DNA of 64,000 nt from Clostridiales bacterium (GCA_019423635.1 JAHZBA010000009.1:25477-89476), one strand, 5' to 3'. Numbered from the stretch's first letter, positions 24,916-33,370 are shown. Made by a program: numbers and translations. The notes: generated by a model from the letters alone, not told the origin.

Positions 24916-26141
24916 TGGAAAAGCTGACCCTGGAGGAGCGCATCGCGCGGGCGGCGCGGTCTCAGGCGGCGTCGCCTGAGGCCGCCGCCGGATTGGTGCG
25001 GAAGCTCTCCCGACTCGACGCAGGCCATATTTTCCATGGGTATGCCGATGTCGATCTTATCAGTGAGACGATTGGGCCGTACCTGGATCAGATCGACGGC
25101 GATGTGCTGTATTATTCCGGCTTCTGCCGTGCCCTCCAGCTGGCTTTCGCCCACGCCGCGTCCCAGGCGGAGCCCGACGCGCACACCCGCCTGGTCCTGG
25201 AGACCCGGGCCAAAAATGCCGTCGTCCTGCTGGGGCTGATGCTTCTGGACTGTGCCAAGGGCAGGGCACGGGACAGGGAGGTCTACCGCTGCACCCGGAT
25301 GACCCTGGGGCAGTACCTGGACGCCGTGGAGACGCTGGCCTTTCCGGGGAACGGGGAGCCGGGCCGGGTGTTCCGGAGCTGGCGGGAGCAGTATCTGAGA
25401 AGCGCGGACCTCTCCGCCCCCCTGGCGGACGTGCTGGGGGATCTCCTCCGGCGGTACGCCCGCGCCTGGACGGTACTGGACTTCCTGAGCCGTGTCCTCT
25501 ACTATATGAACAAGCTCTCCCGCCGTCTGGAGGGAGAGTCGGATCGGGAGCTGGAGGAGGCCATGCGCCAGCATCTCGACGGGACGCGCCTGACCTGCCT
25601 GGATGTGGAGGAGGCGGAGGAGTGGGAAAACGTGCCGGAAGACGAGTGGGAAGGACCCTTGGACACCAGTGACGGCTATGAGGAGGAGACGGTGGGCCCG
25701 GACCGGAAATTCCGGGAGGCCGTGGAGCGGTGCATTGCCGAGGCGCGCCTGGCCGGCGCGGACGCGGAGGGAGAGGACAGGCAGGAGGGGCACGTGGTCT
25801 CCGGCATGGACTATTTCGACCTGGCGGCATCCTATTCCTGGGACGCGCCGGACCCCGCCGGGAAAAGGGTCTCCGCCGGGGAGGTGCGCGGGCAGCTTCT
25901 TCTGCCCTACTGGGATTACAGCCCCCAGGTCTTGAAGACGCTGGCCGAACAGGCCCCCACCCCGGCGTTCCGGGCGCTTTTGGAGGGGTTCCTCTCCAGG
26001 GGGTGGCCGTCCGCGGCAATGCGGGAGGTCAACGAGGTGATCTCCCATCTGTTCATGCTGTGGGTGGGGCCCTATCTGACGATGGACAGGGGCGCACCCA
26101 CGGCAGGGAACCAGGTTGCGTCCGGTGGAAAACCATGGTAA
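24915..26141 (+). CDS. Unknown protein downstream of the VirD4-like ATPase
   Basis: 408 aa, not recognised. Its ATG shares one base with the ATPase stop (TGATG), so the two are translationally coupled and probably interact. The N-terminus is helical (EKLTLEERIARAARSQAAS), the middle is alpha-helical with aromatic residues (ARAWTVLDFLSRVLYYMNK), an acidic linker (about 225-260) follows, and the C-terminal part ends with EVNEVISHLFMLWVGPYL. The layout of helical domain, acidic linker and helical domain resembles the 380-aa protein of unit 1 in general character only. No TM segment or signal peptide. Confidence 0.75.
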   Translation: MEKLTLEERIARAARSQAASPEAAAGLVRKLSRLDAGHIFHGYADVDLISETIGPYLDQIDGDVLYYSGFCRALQLAFAHAASQAEPDAHTRLVLETRAKNAVVLLGLMLLDCAKGRARDREVYRCTRMTLGQYLDAVETLAFPGNGEPGRVFRSWREQYLRSADLSAPLADVLGDLLRRYARAWTVLDFLSRVLYYMNKLSRRLEGESDRELEEAMRQHLDGTRLTCLDVEEAEEWENVPEDEWEGPLDTSDGYEEETVGPDRKFREAVERCIAEARLAGADAEGEDRQEGHVVSGMDYFDLAASYSWDAPDPAGKRVSAGEVRGQLLLPYWDYSPQVLKTLAEQAPTPAFRALLEGFLSRGWPSAAMREVNEVISHLFMLWVGPYLTMDRGAPTAGNQVASGGKPW

Positions 26142-26234
26142 AATAGTCGTATGCGGCTATTTTCCTGATGAAAATCATTTACCACAACGCCGCTTTGCGG
26201 CTGTGGTATCCCCGCCCCCCAGCGGGGGGCGGGG
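26140..26234 (+). repeat. Chain of hairpins between unit-2 genes and the CAP gene
   Basis: Three hairpins in a row: AAAATAGTCG/CGGCTATTTT (26140-26163) spanning the preceding stop, an imperfect one around TACCACA/TGTGGTA (26180-26208), and CCCCGCCCCCC/GGGGGGCGGGG (26210-26234). It resembles the structured DNA around clpP in arrangement but not in sequence. It could attenuate or protect the transcript ends. Confidence 0.55.
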
Positions 26235-26258
26235 GGACATAAAAGAGGAGTGAGAGAA

Positions 26259-27536
26259 TTGAAAACAAGGAGAATGGAAGCCAAGAAGGGAAAAAACGCC
26301 GCCCTCCTGCTGGCCCTGGTGATGTGCGTATCCTGCCTCCCGGCCTGCGCCGCGCCTGACGAGCCCGCGCATAAGCCATGGCACCCTCCGGCGCCTGCGG
26401 AAACGACGGGCGATCCCGGCCCTGCGGCCACGCCGGAAAAGGACCCGGAACCATCCGCCGAGGAGCCCTCTGAGAAACCGGAAGAGCCTGCGGCGGGGAC
26501 GGAAGAGGCCCCCGTGGAGAACACTCCGGCGGAGCCCGATCCGTCCAGCGTCCAGAGCATCGCGAGACTGGGAGAACTCGTGGGAAACTATGCCATAGAG
26601 GCGTTCTACTACAACTACGGCACATGGGTCTTCGTCGATACCGAAAGCAGCCACAATCCTTACGACCTGACCTGGCGCTACGGCCCCGATACGAAGCACA
26701 TGGACGAAGTCAGCGACCCCGCGTGGGACGACCTCTACGAAGCCTACGTGGATGCCTGCGACTGGTCCCTGGTGTTCGACGCGGATTACTACAAGAAGGC
26801 CTTCCCCATGCTGGCCAAGCTCTATCATGAAAATGACGCGCTGCTCCTGGAGCACTTCCAGACCCAGGGCGTCCACGAGGGGCGCCAGGCCAGCGCTGAC
26901 TTCAACGTGGCCGCCTACATGGAGAACTGTGATAAGGCGCTCGCAAAAGCCTTCGGCGAGAATTACGAGTGCTACTACTTCTACTACATGCTGAACCAGG
27001 ATACCCAGCGGGATGTGGACGTCTCCAACCGGGGCGGCGCGTACCCCCGCTGGCTTGCGCTGGAGCTGTCGCTCCAGCAGTCGAACGAATACAGGAAGGT
27101 AAACGAATACCGCACGGAGGTCGGGGCCGCTCCCGTTGCGCTTCACCCCGAGATGGTCGCCTTCGCCAGTTACCGGGCCTGGTACGACGCGGAACACAAC
27201 CTCTACGCCCACGACTGGACGACCAACCCGGACACAAGCCACGACGTGAACGACTGCCTGTGGAGAATCAGCCGCGACCATCTCGCAGAAAACACCGTGA
27301 AACGGTATCACGCAAACAGCTGGAACTTCTTTGCCAATTTTGCCATCAATTACAGGTATTCCCAGGACCATTACGAGGCAATGGTGGCCGAACAGTACGC
27401 CTATTTCGGATGCTCCAACCCCTATTGGTCGGACAACCCGAGCAATGTCTCCAAGGACAACACAGGAACCGGATACGCCTGCCAGTTCGACATGTTTACC
27501 GAAGTCCAGCCCCAAACGCCTTACAAGCTGGACTGA
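26259..27536 (+). CDS. Putative CAP/SCP-domain lipoprotein
   Basis: 425 aa. A lipoprotein signal peptide (ALLLALVMCVSCLPAC, lipobox LPAC) is followed by a low-complexity Pro/Glu linker. Next come tandem units of the kind FDADYYKKAFPMLAKLY and FNVAAYMENCDKALAKAFG, seen in other clostridial surface proteins. The C-terminal part (about 270-425) resembles a CAP domain: VNEYRTEVGAAPVAL, HDVNDC, HLAENTV. It should sit on the outer membrane face. The best start is TTG 26259, 8 nt after GAGGAG; GTG 26250 and ATG 26274 are badly spaced. A broken CAP gene lies at 35885. Confidence 0.68.
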   Translation: MKTRRMEAKKGKNAALLLALVMCVSCLPACAAPDEPAHKPWHPPAPAETTGDPGPAATPEKDPEPSAEEPSEKPEEPAAGTEEAPVENTPAEPDPSSVQSIARLGELVGNYAIEAFYYNYGTWVFVDTESSHNPYDLTWRYGPDTKHMDEVSDPAWDDLYEAYVDACDWSLVFDADYYKKAFPMLAKLYHENDALLLEHFQTQGVHEGRQASADFNVAAYMENCDKALAKAFGENYECYYFYYMLNQDTQRDVDVSNRGGAYPRWLALELSLQQSNEYRKVNEYRTEVGAAPVALHPEMVAFASYRAWYDAEHNLYAHDWTTNPDTSHDVNDCLWRISRDHLAENTVKRYHANSWNFFANFAINYRYSQDHYEAMVAEQYAYFGCSNPYWSDNPSNVSKDNTGTGYACQFDMFTEVQPQTPYKLD

Positions 27537-27551
27537 TTGAACCAGGCACCT

Positions 27552-27573
27552 CCGGCCGGTGAAAACCGGCCGG
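27552..27573 (+). terminator. Hairpin after the CAP gene
   Basis: CCGGCCGGT (27552-27560) and ACCGGCCGG (27565-27573), loop GAAA, 16 bp after the stop. There is no strong T run. Confidence 0.55.
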
Positions 27574-27590
27574 GGCCGCCCTCCCGTTTC

Positions 27591-27634
27591 TGCTCGTAAA
27601 AAATACAAATCATATTTTGCAGCCCCGCTATACT
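27591..27634 (+). promoter_or_regulatory. Segment C box promoter 3
   Basis: TGCTCGTAAAAAATAC (27591-27606), a 22-nt gap, TATACT (27629-27634). The downstream gene starts 74 nt after the -10, nearly as in promoter 1. Confidence 0.66.
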
Positions 27635-27707
27635 GAAACCATCGCAGGGAACACCGCGCAGGCGGCAAAAAGAAACGAGACAGACGAAACAGGAAGGGAG
27701 ACCCATT

Positions 27708-27914
27708 ATGAGAATCATCTATATCTTCAGAAACAGCAGCAACAGCGGGAACGGATACAATGTTCCCTATCCCAGCAAGAGATACAATCCCAATCATTGG
27801 TACAATGGCGGCTATATCGCCGGGCTCGTGCTCCAGTTCCTGGCCGGAGCCGGGATCGGCTATGTGGTCAGCTCCGTGGTCAGAGGCGTCTTCAGGGCCC
27901 TCTGCATGATGTGA
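27708..27914 (+). CDS. Small membrane protein
   Basis: 68 aa. A polar N-terminus rich in Asn, Ser and Tyr (NSSNSGNGYNVPYPSKRYN) is followed by one Gly-rich hydrophobic segment (YIAGLVLQFLAGAGIGYVV), probably a single TM helix. Not recognised. GGGAG at 27696-27700 precedes the ATG at 7-nt spacing. It is the first gene of unit 3, before the DHH-Sel1 gene. A small TM protein next to a nuclease-like enzyme could be an anchor or an effector, but that is speculation. Confidence 0.65.
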   Translation: MRIIYIFRNSSNSGNGYNVPYPSKRYNPNHWYNGGYIAGLVLQFLAGAGIGYVVSSVVRGVFRALCMM

Positions 27915-27940
27915 CCGCGAACGTACAGAAACCGGAGACC

Positions 27941-27979
27941 CGCGCCGCTGCTTTGATCGGACATCACAGCAGCGGCGCG
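27941..27979 (+). other. Hairpin between the small protein and DHH-Sel1 genes
   Basis: Perfect 12-bp inverted repeat (27941-27952 and 27968-27979), 15-nt loop, no T run. It may reduce read-through or stabilise an upstream message. Confidence 0.5.
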
Positions 27980-28113
27980 AAGCCCGGAAAAACCGGAAAG
28001 AAACAGGCATCGGCCCTGGAACGATCATCGGTGTAATTTTGATCCCGCGGCTCCTCTCCCGGGTCCTCCCATCAGACGCCGGCGGGATACTTGTAAAGTG
28101 AGGGAAATATGGA

Positions 28114-29991
28114 ATGCGGCTAGAGACATTGCTGGAATTTGACGACATTGTGATCCAGTGCCACGACGACCCGGACGCGGACAGCATCGCCAGCGGCTTC
28201 GCCCTGCAGGCGTATCTGGAGAGCCGGGGCAAGCGGCCGAAGCTGGTCTACAGCGGGCCCCGGCGGATCAGCAAGGGCAATCTGATCAAGATGATCAGGC
28301 TGTTTCACATTGACATCACCCACGCGGAGCCGTCGGAGCGGCGGGAGGACCCGCCCCAGCTGCTGATCACCGTGGACTGCCAGGACGGCGAGAGCAACGT
28401 CACCCCGCTGCCCCGCAGGGAGCTGGCGGCCATTGACCACCACCGCGCCGAATGCGGCGGCCCCGGGGGGAAGGACACCCTGCGGGAGGTTCGGGGCGAT
28501 TACGGCGCCTGCTCCACCATCCTGTGGTCCATGCTGAAGGACGCCGGGTTTGAACCGGACAAGGCCCTCTCCTCCGCCCTCTATTACGGCCTGTATATGG
28601 ATACCGTCGCCTTTAAGAGCCTGGCCTCCGCCCACAGCAGGGATCAGGAGATGCGCCGGGAGCTGGAGGGCGGCGAGCTGGACAGGGAGGGCATTGAGGA
28701 GCTGAAACGGGCCAATCTCAACGCGGAGACCCTCCGGATTCTGGGGAGGGCCATTTCGGAGCTCCACTTCTATCACGACTACCACTTCGCCGTCGCCCAG
28801 GCCCAGCCCTGCGACCCCAATATCCTGGGGGTCATCAGCGATCAGGTGATGGAGGTGGACGGGGTTGACCTGTGTGTCTCCTACTGCCTGCTGCCGGAAA
28901 AGGAGAGAAAGCCGGAGGCGGAATTTAAATTTTCCGTCCGCAGCTATCTGTCGGGAATCCCGGCCAGTGACCTTGCGAAGTACATCGCCAACGGCCTGGG
29001 CGGCAACGCAGGGGGAAGGGGCACCTCCGCAGGGGGCGTGCTGTCCGAGCGGGAGTTGAGACAGGAGATCACCAACATGGCCGAAATCGGATGGGACGGC
29101 TTCAGCTCCGCTGTGGGACGGCTGATCTATCGGAAAATGGCCGAGTACTGCGAGAACTCCTCCCCGCTGCGCGAGGCATATCCGGAGATCGCCCGGAAGC
29201 TGGAGAAGGACGCGTATGTCCGGCGGCTCTACACCCAGGCGGAGCAGGGAATTGCCGCCGCCCAGAACGACCTGGGGTTTCGCTGTTTAGAGGGCGACTA
29301 TGTGGAGCGGAACAGCGAACAGGCGGTGAAATGGTTCCGCATGGCGGCGGAGCAGGGCCTGGCCCAGGCCCAGCACAACCTAGCGCTCAGCTACTACAAC
29401 GGCAGGGGTGTCGAACGGGATTTGGAGCAGGCGGTGGAGTGGTTCCGCAGGGCGGCGGAGCAGGGCGTGGCCGAGGCCCAGCTGAACCTGGGGCTCCGAT
29501 ACGCCAACGGCGAGGGCGTGGACAGGGACCCCGTCCAGGCGGCGCGGTGGTGCCGCCTGGCCGCGGAGCAGGGCAACGCCCTGGCCCAGTGCTTCCTGGG
29601 AAACCGTTATTACTTCGGCGGCGGCGTGGAACAGCGGGACTTTACCCAGGCGGCGGAATGGTTCCGCAAAGCGGCGGAGCAGGGCCTGCCCGAGGCCCAA
29701 TACCTTCTGGGGTTCTGCTGTTATAATGGCCATGGCGTGGAACAGAACCTGGAACTGGCGGCGGTGCTGTTCCGTAAGACGGCGGAGCAGGGCCTGCCTG
29801 AGGCCCAATACAATCTGGGAGTCTGTTATTACAATGGCGACGGCGTGGAGCAGGACCTGGAACAGGCGGAGCACTGGTTCCGCAAAGCCGCGAAACAGGG
29901 ACATCCGGGGGCCCGGCAGGCACTTGCGCAGCGTTTTGAGAGCGGAAGCGGCGTGCCACAGGATGCGGAAACAGAGCAATCAACGAAGTAA
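28114..29991 (+). CDS. DHH-family phosphoesterase fused to Sel1 repeats
   Basis: 625 aa. The N-terminal part (about 10-320) is a DHH/DHHA1 phosphoesterase: HDDPDADSIASG, VDCQDGES, the naming motif IDHH, and a DHHA1-like GNAGGRGTSAGG. Such enzymes (NrnA, GdpP-type) cleave short oligonucleotides or cyclic dinucleotides with Mn2+. From about residue 370 to the end there are roughly seven Sel1-like repeats of about 36 residues (WFRMAAEQGLAQAQHNLAL and similar), which form a protein-binding solenoid. The fusion is unusual. GAGGGA lies 8 nt before ATG 28114. No TM segment or signal peptide. Confidence 0.85.
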   Translation: MRLETLLEFDDIVIQCHDDPDADSIASGFALQAYLESRGKRPKLVYSGPRRISKGNLIKMIRLFHIDITHAEPSERREDPPQLLITVDCQDGESNVTPLPRRELAAIDHHRAECGGPGGKDTLREVRGDYGACSTILWSMLKDAGFEPDKALSSALYYGLYMDTVAFKSLASAHSRDQEMRRELEGGELDREGIEELKRANLNAETLRILGRAISELHFYHDYHFAVAQAQPCDPNILGVISDQVMEVDGVDLCVSYCLLPEKERKPEAEFKFSVRSYLSGIPASDLAKYIANGLGGNAGGRGTSAGGVLSERELRQEITNMAEIGWDGFSSAVGRLIYRKMAEYCENSSPLREAYPEIARKLEKDAYVRRLYTQAEQGIAAAQNDLGFRCLEGDYVERNSEQAVKWFRMAAEQGLAQAQHNLALSYYNGRGVERDLEQAVEWFRRAAEQGVAEAQLNLGLRYANGEGVDRDPVQAARWCRLAAEQGNALAQCFLGNRYYFGGGVEQRDFTQAAEWFRKAAEQGLPEAQYLLGFCCYNGHGVEQNLELAAVLFRKTAEQGLPEAQYNLGVCYYNGDGVEQDLEQAEHWFRKAAKQGHPGARQALAQRFESGSGVPQDAETEQSTK

Positions 29992-30144
29992 CCGCCATTT
30001 CTGTGATCGGGGAATTCCATCGGAGACGCCGCAAGAACGCCCTTCTTCATTTGGGTTCTGGCGGGCCATATCTGAACGGGAACGCAACACTTCACTTCCG
30101 GAGGTCCAATTTTTCTGTTGGAGCGTTTGTCTTTTGAGGCCATG

Positions 30145-30180
30145 AGGGAGGGCCGTCCGGTTTCCTGGACGGCCCTCCCT
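30145..30180 (+). terminator. Strong hairpin after the DHH-Sel1 gene
   Basis: Perfect 14-bp inverted repeat (30145-30158 and 30167-30180) of alternating G and C blocks, 8-nt loop, about 150 bp after the stop. T run absent. Confidence 0.6.
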
Positions 30181-30202
30181 GGCCGTTATGATTCCCGAAT
30201 CA

Positions 30203-30216
30203 GGGAAGCACTGATT
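30203..30216 (+). repeat. Solo end related to the 4254-4414 MITE
   Basis: GGGAAGCACTGATT is identical to the first 14 bases of the MITE. No matching second end is seen within the next few hundred bases, so this is a truncated copy or a chance partial match. Confidence 0.45.
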
Positions 30217-30396
30217 CAATATCAAATGCGGCAGGCCGCGGCAAATGCCGTGGCCTCCAAAGCCCATATGGATTTGGAAAGATTCCGATTGCACGGCTTC
30301 GCCGTCACCGCCAGACTGGCGGCGGCCCGTCCGCAAAGCTGGCGGAATTAAAATGATTTATGAGTTTAATTTGCGAATCGTAGAAGGGCGGGCTTG

Positions 30397-30537
30397 ATGA
30401 TGTCAATGGTACAGCAGTTGATTATAGCGGGAGTGAACGCAGAACGGCGGATTGACGACCGCACCGTCTGCGCGGCCGAGCCGGACAGTGTGACGGACAG
30501 AGTCAGCGGCGCTCTGGGCGGGAGCACCCGGGAGTAG
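30397..30537 (+). CDS. Short hypothetical open frame (46 aa), possibly a remnant
   Basis: ATGATGTCAATGG start, ending TAG at 30535-30537. The product begins MMSMVQQLIIAGVNAERRI. No recognised domain. A second 32-codon frame (30547-30645, MTQQLSAARAEVRRSVEQL) follows directly, and both lead into the 99-aa frame at 30659, like pieces of one broken gene set. Confidence 0.35.
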   Translation: MMSMVQQLIIAGVNAERRIDDRTVCAAEPDSVTDRVSGALGGSTRE

Positions 30538-30658
30538 GAACGGCAGATGACGCAGCAGCTGTCCGCCGCCAGGGCGGAGGTGCGGCGGTCCGTTGAGCAG
30601 CTTCAAGCGGCTAAGAGCCTGCCGGCTTGTGCCCGTGTGATCTGAGGAGGGACAACCG

Positions 30659-30958
30659 ATGCCGTCCATACAGGAATTGATCGAGGAGATCGCCTCTGTC
30701 AGACAGCCGTCTCAGCCGCTGGCCTCACGGGCCCTGGCAGACGCGAGAGTGTCCATGACGGCTCTGGGCCGGACAAGAGCAGAGGAGCAGTCTGTCTCTC
30801 AGCTTCTGAACGGGGTGCGGAGGCAGCGCTCCCGGCTGGAATGCGCCATGGGCGGCGCGCCCTCCGGAATCGACCGGGTACTGACCGGGTGCCGCCGGCA
30901 GGCGCTGTCGGAGAGTGGGCGGACCCCCGGCCGAAGGAACCGCAGAAGTGGTTTCTGA
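30659..30958 (+). CDS. Hypothetical small basic protein (99 aa)
   Basis: Preceded by a strong GAGGAGGG site at about 30644-30651, so it may be expressed. The product starts MPSIQELIEEIASVRQPSQ and becomes Arg-rich at the C-terminus (SGRTPGRRNRRSGF). No domain recognised. An overlapping frame continues toward 31421 with EAAMNRAPEKDRDLF, which suggests decay or a frameshift rather than a second gene. Confidence 0.4.
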   Translation: MPSIQELIEEIASVRQPSQPLASRALADARVSMTALGRTRAEEQSVSQLLNGVRRQRSRLECAMGGAPSGIDRVLTGCRRQALSESGRTPGRRNRRSGF

Positions 30959-31468
30959 GCGCATAGATTTCTGGAAGGGCATGGCTGAAGCCGCCATGAA
31001 CAGAGCGCCGGAAAAGGACAGGGACCTTTTCGACGCTCCTCAGCACCAGGCAGCCGCCTGCGTTTACAGGGACGCCGGGAAATACACACGTGCGATTGAT
31101 TGCATCACTTCTCCGGGTACAGCGACAAAATTCTGCTGTTGGGGAACGTGGACGCATCCATCCCTATCCCGCAGCCTCCAGAACCCAAAGCAACACTCCA
31201 GTTTTGCTTTTCAAAAAAATGTTACCCCGAAAAATCACCCGCCAGAGCTGAGCCTGGCGGGTAATCATATCCGTGGTTTTTACAGGTGGTCTGCTCCTGC
31301 TCGTAATCGGCGGACAGCTCCATGCAACACTCAACTGGAATACGCCAGTTCACGCTATCCTCAGAGAACGTTTGTCAAGGGGAAATCTGTGTTTTTCGGG
31401 ACAAGTTTTTATGCAATATAAAAGCCCGCCTATATCCCATCAAGCGGTGGCACATAGGCAGGCTGTTT
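30959..31468. other. Gap between segment C remnants and the reductase gene
   Basis: No supported gene. ACCCGCCAG (31237-31245) and CTGGCGGGT (31254-31262) form a hairpin that could terminate transcription arriving from either side. Confidence 0.45.
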
Positions 31469-33358
31469 TCAATACCAGTCGTGTTTCTCGTTCCGGTCCA
31501 GAGCCTTGATCTGCGCCATCTCCTCGTCGGTCAGCGCAAAATGATACAGCTCCGTATTTTCCTTGATGTGGTCCGGATTGCTGGAGCCGGGGATGACCAC
31601 CACGCCCTTTTGCAGGTTCCACCGTAGGATCACCTGGGCGGAGGATACCCCGTGGGCCTTTGCGATACCGGAGATCACCTCGTCTCCCAGCAGCTCAGCC
31701 GTATGGCCCCGGCCGCCCAGGGGATACCAGCCCTGAACCACAATGCCCAGGTCCTGGATATAAGGGATCACATCATTCTCCTGATAGTAGGGATGAATCT
31801 CATTCTGCACCAGCGCCGGGGTGGTGGACACCTGGGGCAGAAATTCCTCCAGCTCCTTCACATACCAGTTGGACAGGCCGATGGAGCGGATTTTTCCCTC
31901 CTCCACAAACTTTTCCATGGCCTGGTATGCTTTCACGTCGTTCCGGTCGGGGTGATGGAGGAGCATCAGGTCCACATAGCCGATGTCCAGCCGGTCCAGA
32001 CACGCCTGGATAGACCGCTCCGGGTTCGCCATTTCGCTGCCCGGATAGATCTTGGTGGTGACAAAAATATCCTCCCGTTTGAGGCCCAGCTCTTCCATGG
32101 CCTCCCGGATGGCCTGCCCCACCTCCTCCTCGTTGCCATAGGCGGAGGCGGTGTCGATGAGGCGCACCCCGCTGGCCAGCGCGGATTTCACGGCGTTGAC
32201 GCAGGTCTCCCCGTGGAGACTGTAGGTTCCAAGGCCGTTGATAGGCATTTCATAGCCGCTGTTGAGGGTGACGGTCCTGCTTTCAAAGTTGAATACGCCC
32301 ACTGTGTGATCCTCCTTGGATTTCGGCAGATCGAGTCCGTTTACCCAGTCCTCTACCTGAGACGTACCCGAGAACCGCCGGCCCTCCAGCCAGGCGGCGT
32401 CCGGCTCGTAGCCCCGGAGAGTGGCGTCCTCGTGGGGGCTGCTCCCGGAGGTGCAGAAGGCGGCGACGGTCTTGCCGCTCAGGTCGTAGGTCTCCAGGAA
32501 GGTGTGGATGATCTTGGGGGCCCGGCCCCACCAGATGGGGTAGCCGATGAGCACCGCGTCATACTGCTCCATATCCTCCACAGCGCCGGCGATGGCGGGC
32601 CGGGCGTCCGGGTCGTTCTGCTCGGCGTTGGCCCGGCAGTCGGTGTTGTAGTTCAGGTCGGCGGCGGTGTAGGGCTGGGCGGGTACGATCTCAAAGAGGT
32701 CGCCGCCGGTCACCTCCGCCACCTTTTCCGCCACCGGGCGGGTGTTTCCGGTAGCGGAGAAATAAGCCACCAGCACCTTTCCCCCGGTTGTCCCCTGGTG
32801 GGAAAGCTGAGCATAGTTCGTCACCGCCGCCGCGGCCTGGGCCCGTGTGGCGTGTTTGGAGCTGCCGTCAAAGCCTGGAATACCGTCGGTGACGGGCTGG
32901 TCCGTGTACCGCTGGAGGATCAGCTCCAGCTGCTTCTGGGTGATGGGGTCGTTGGTGCCGAAGCGGCCGTCGTGATAGCCGGCCACCAGCTTTTCACTGG
33001 CCGCCCAGCGGATGGCCTCGCTGTACCACCGGCCCTCCGGGACGTCGGAAAACTGCATGAGGTAATTTACCACCGGCTTTTGTGCCTGCCGCCACAGGAT
33101 CGTGACCAGCATGGCGCGGGTCAGGGTGTCCTCCGGCGCAAAGGTGGTGTCGGAAATGCCGGCCATCAGACCGTTTTCCCGGCAGTATTGAACGGCCTCG
33201 GCGTACCAGGCGTCAGAGGGAACGTCCGCAAAGCCGGCGGTCTGGCTTGCCGTTTTCTCCCCGCTGCCTGTCACAGGCCGGTCCGCGCCCGCCGCGCAGG
33301 CGGGTGTAGTAAGGAGCAGGCAGATTAACAGAACGCCGGAGCAGATTCTTTTTTTCAT
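31469..33358 (-). CDS. Exported SLH-flavodoxin-aldo/keto reductase fusion
   Basis: 629 aa, three modules. A signal peptide (KKRICSGVLLICLLLTTPAC) precedes SLH repeats (FADVPSDAWYAEAVQYC, FSDVPEGRWYSEAIRWA; about 40-185). A flavodoxin domain (about 193-345) has the FMN phosphate loop SATGNTRPVAEKVAE and the aromatic loop GYPIWWGRAP. A C-terminal aldo/keto reductase (about 360-629) has its catalytic Asp and Tyr in LIDTASAYGNEEE, Lys in VTTKIYPG and His in MLLHHPD. All catalytic residues are present. Aldo/keto reductases use NAD(P)H in the cytosol, so wall targeting is surprising. The hydrolase gene ends just upstream (12 bp), giving one operon. Confidence 0.88.
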   Translation of the reverse strand: MKKRICSGVLLICLLLTTPACAAGADRPVTGSGEKTASQTAGFADVPSDAWYAEAVQYCRENGLMAGISDTTFAPEDTLTRAMLVTILWRQAQKPVVNYLMQFSDVPEGRWYSEAIRWAASEKLVAGYHDGRFGTNDPITQKQLELILQRYTDQPVTDGIPGFDGSSKHATRAQAAAAVTNYAQLSHQGTTGGKVLVAYFSATGNTRPVAEKVAEVTGGDLFEIVPAQPYTAADLNYNTDCRANAEQNDPDARPAIAGAVEDMEQYDAVLIGYPIWWGRAPKIIHTFLETYDLSGKTVAAFCTSGSSPHEDATLRGYEPDAAWLEGRRFSGTSQVEDWVNGLDLPKSKEDHTVGVFNFESRTVTLNSGYEMPINGLGTYSLHGETCVNAVKSALASGVRLIDTASAYGNEEEVGQAIREAMEELGLKREDIFVTTKIYPGSEMANPERSIQACLDRLDIGYVDLMLLHHPDRNDVKAYQAMEKFVEEGKIRSIGLSNWYVKELEEFLPQVSTTPALVQNEIHPYYQENDVIPYIQDLGIVVQGWYPLGGRGHTAELLGDEVISGIAKAHGVSSAQVILRWNLQKGVVVIPGSSNPDHIKENTELYHFALTDEEMAQIKALDRNEKHDWY

Positions 33359-33370
33359 AGTGCCTCCTGC

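Noticed and set aside
28088..28100. Fourth copy of the segment C promoter box (TACTTGTAAAGTG)
   Set aside because: Matches only the first half of the box, and the expected -10 at the 22-nt gap would lie inside the DHH-Sel1 gene.
31652..33328. 558-codon plus-strand frame opposite the SLH-reductase gene
   Set aside because: Antisense to a gene with three intact domains; no start signal.
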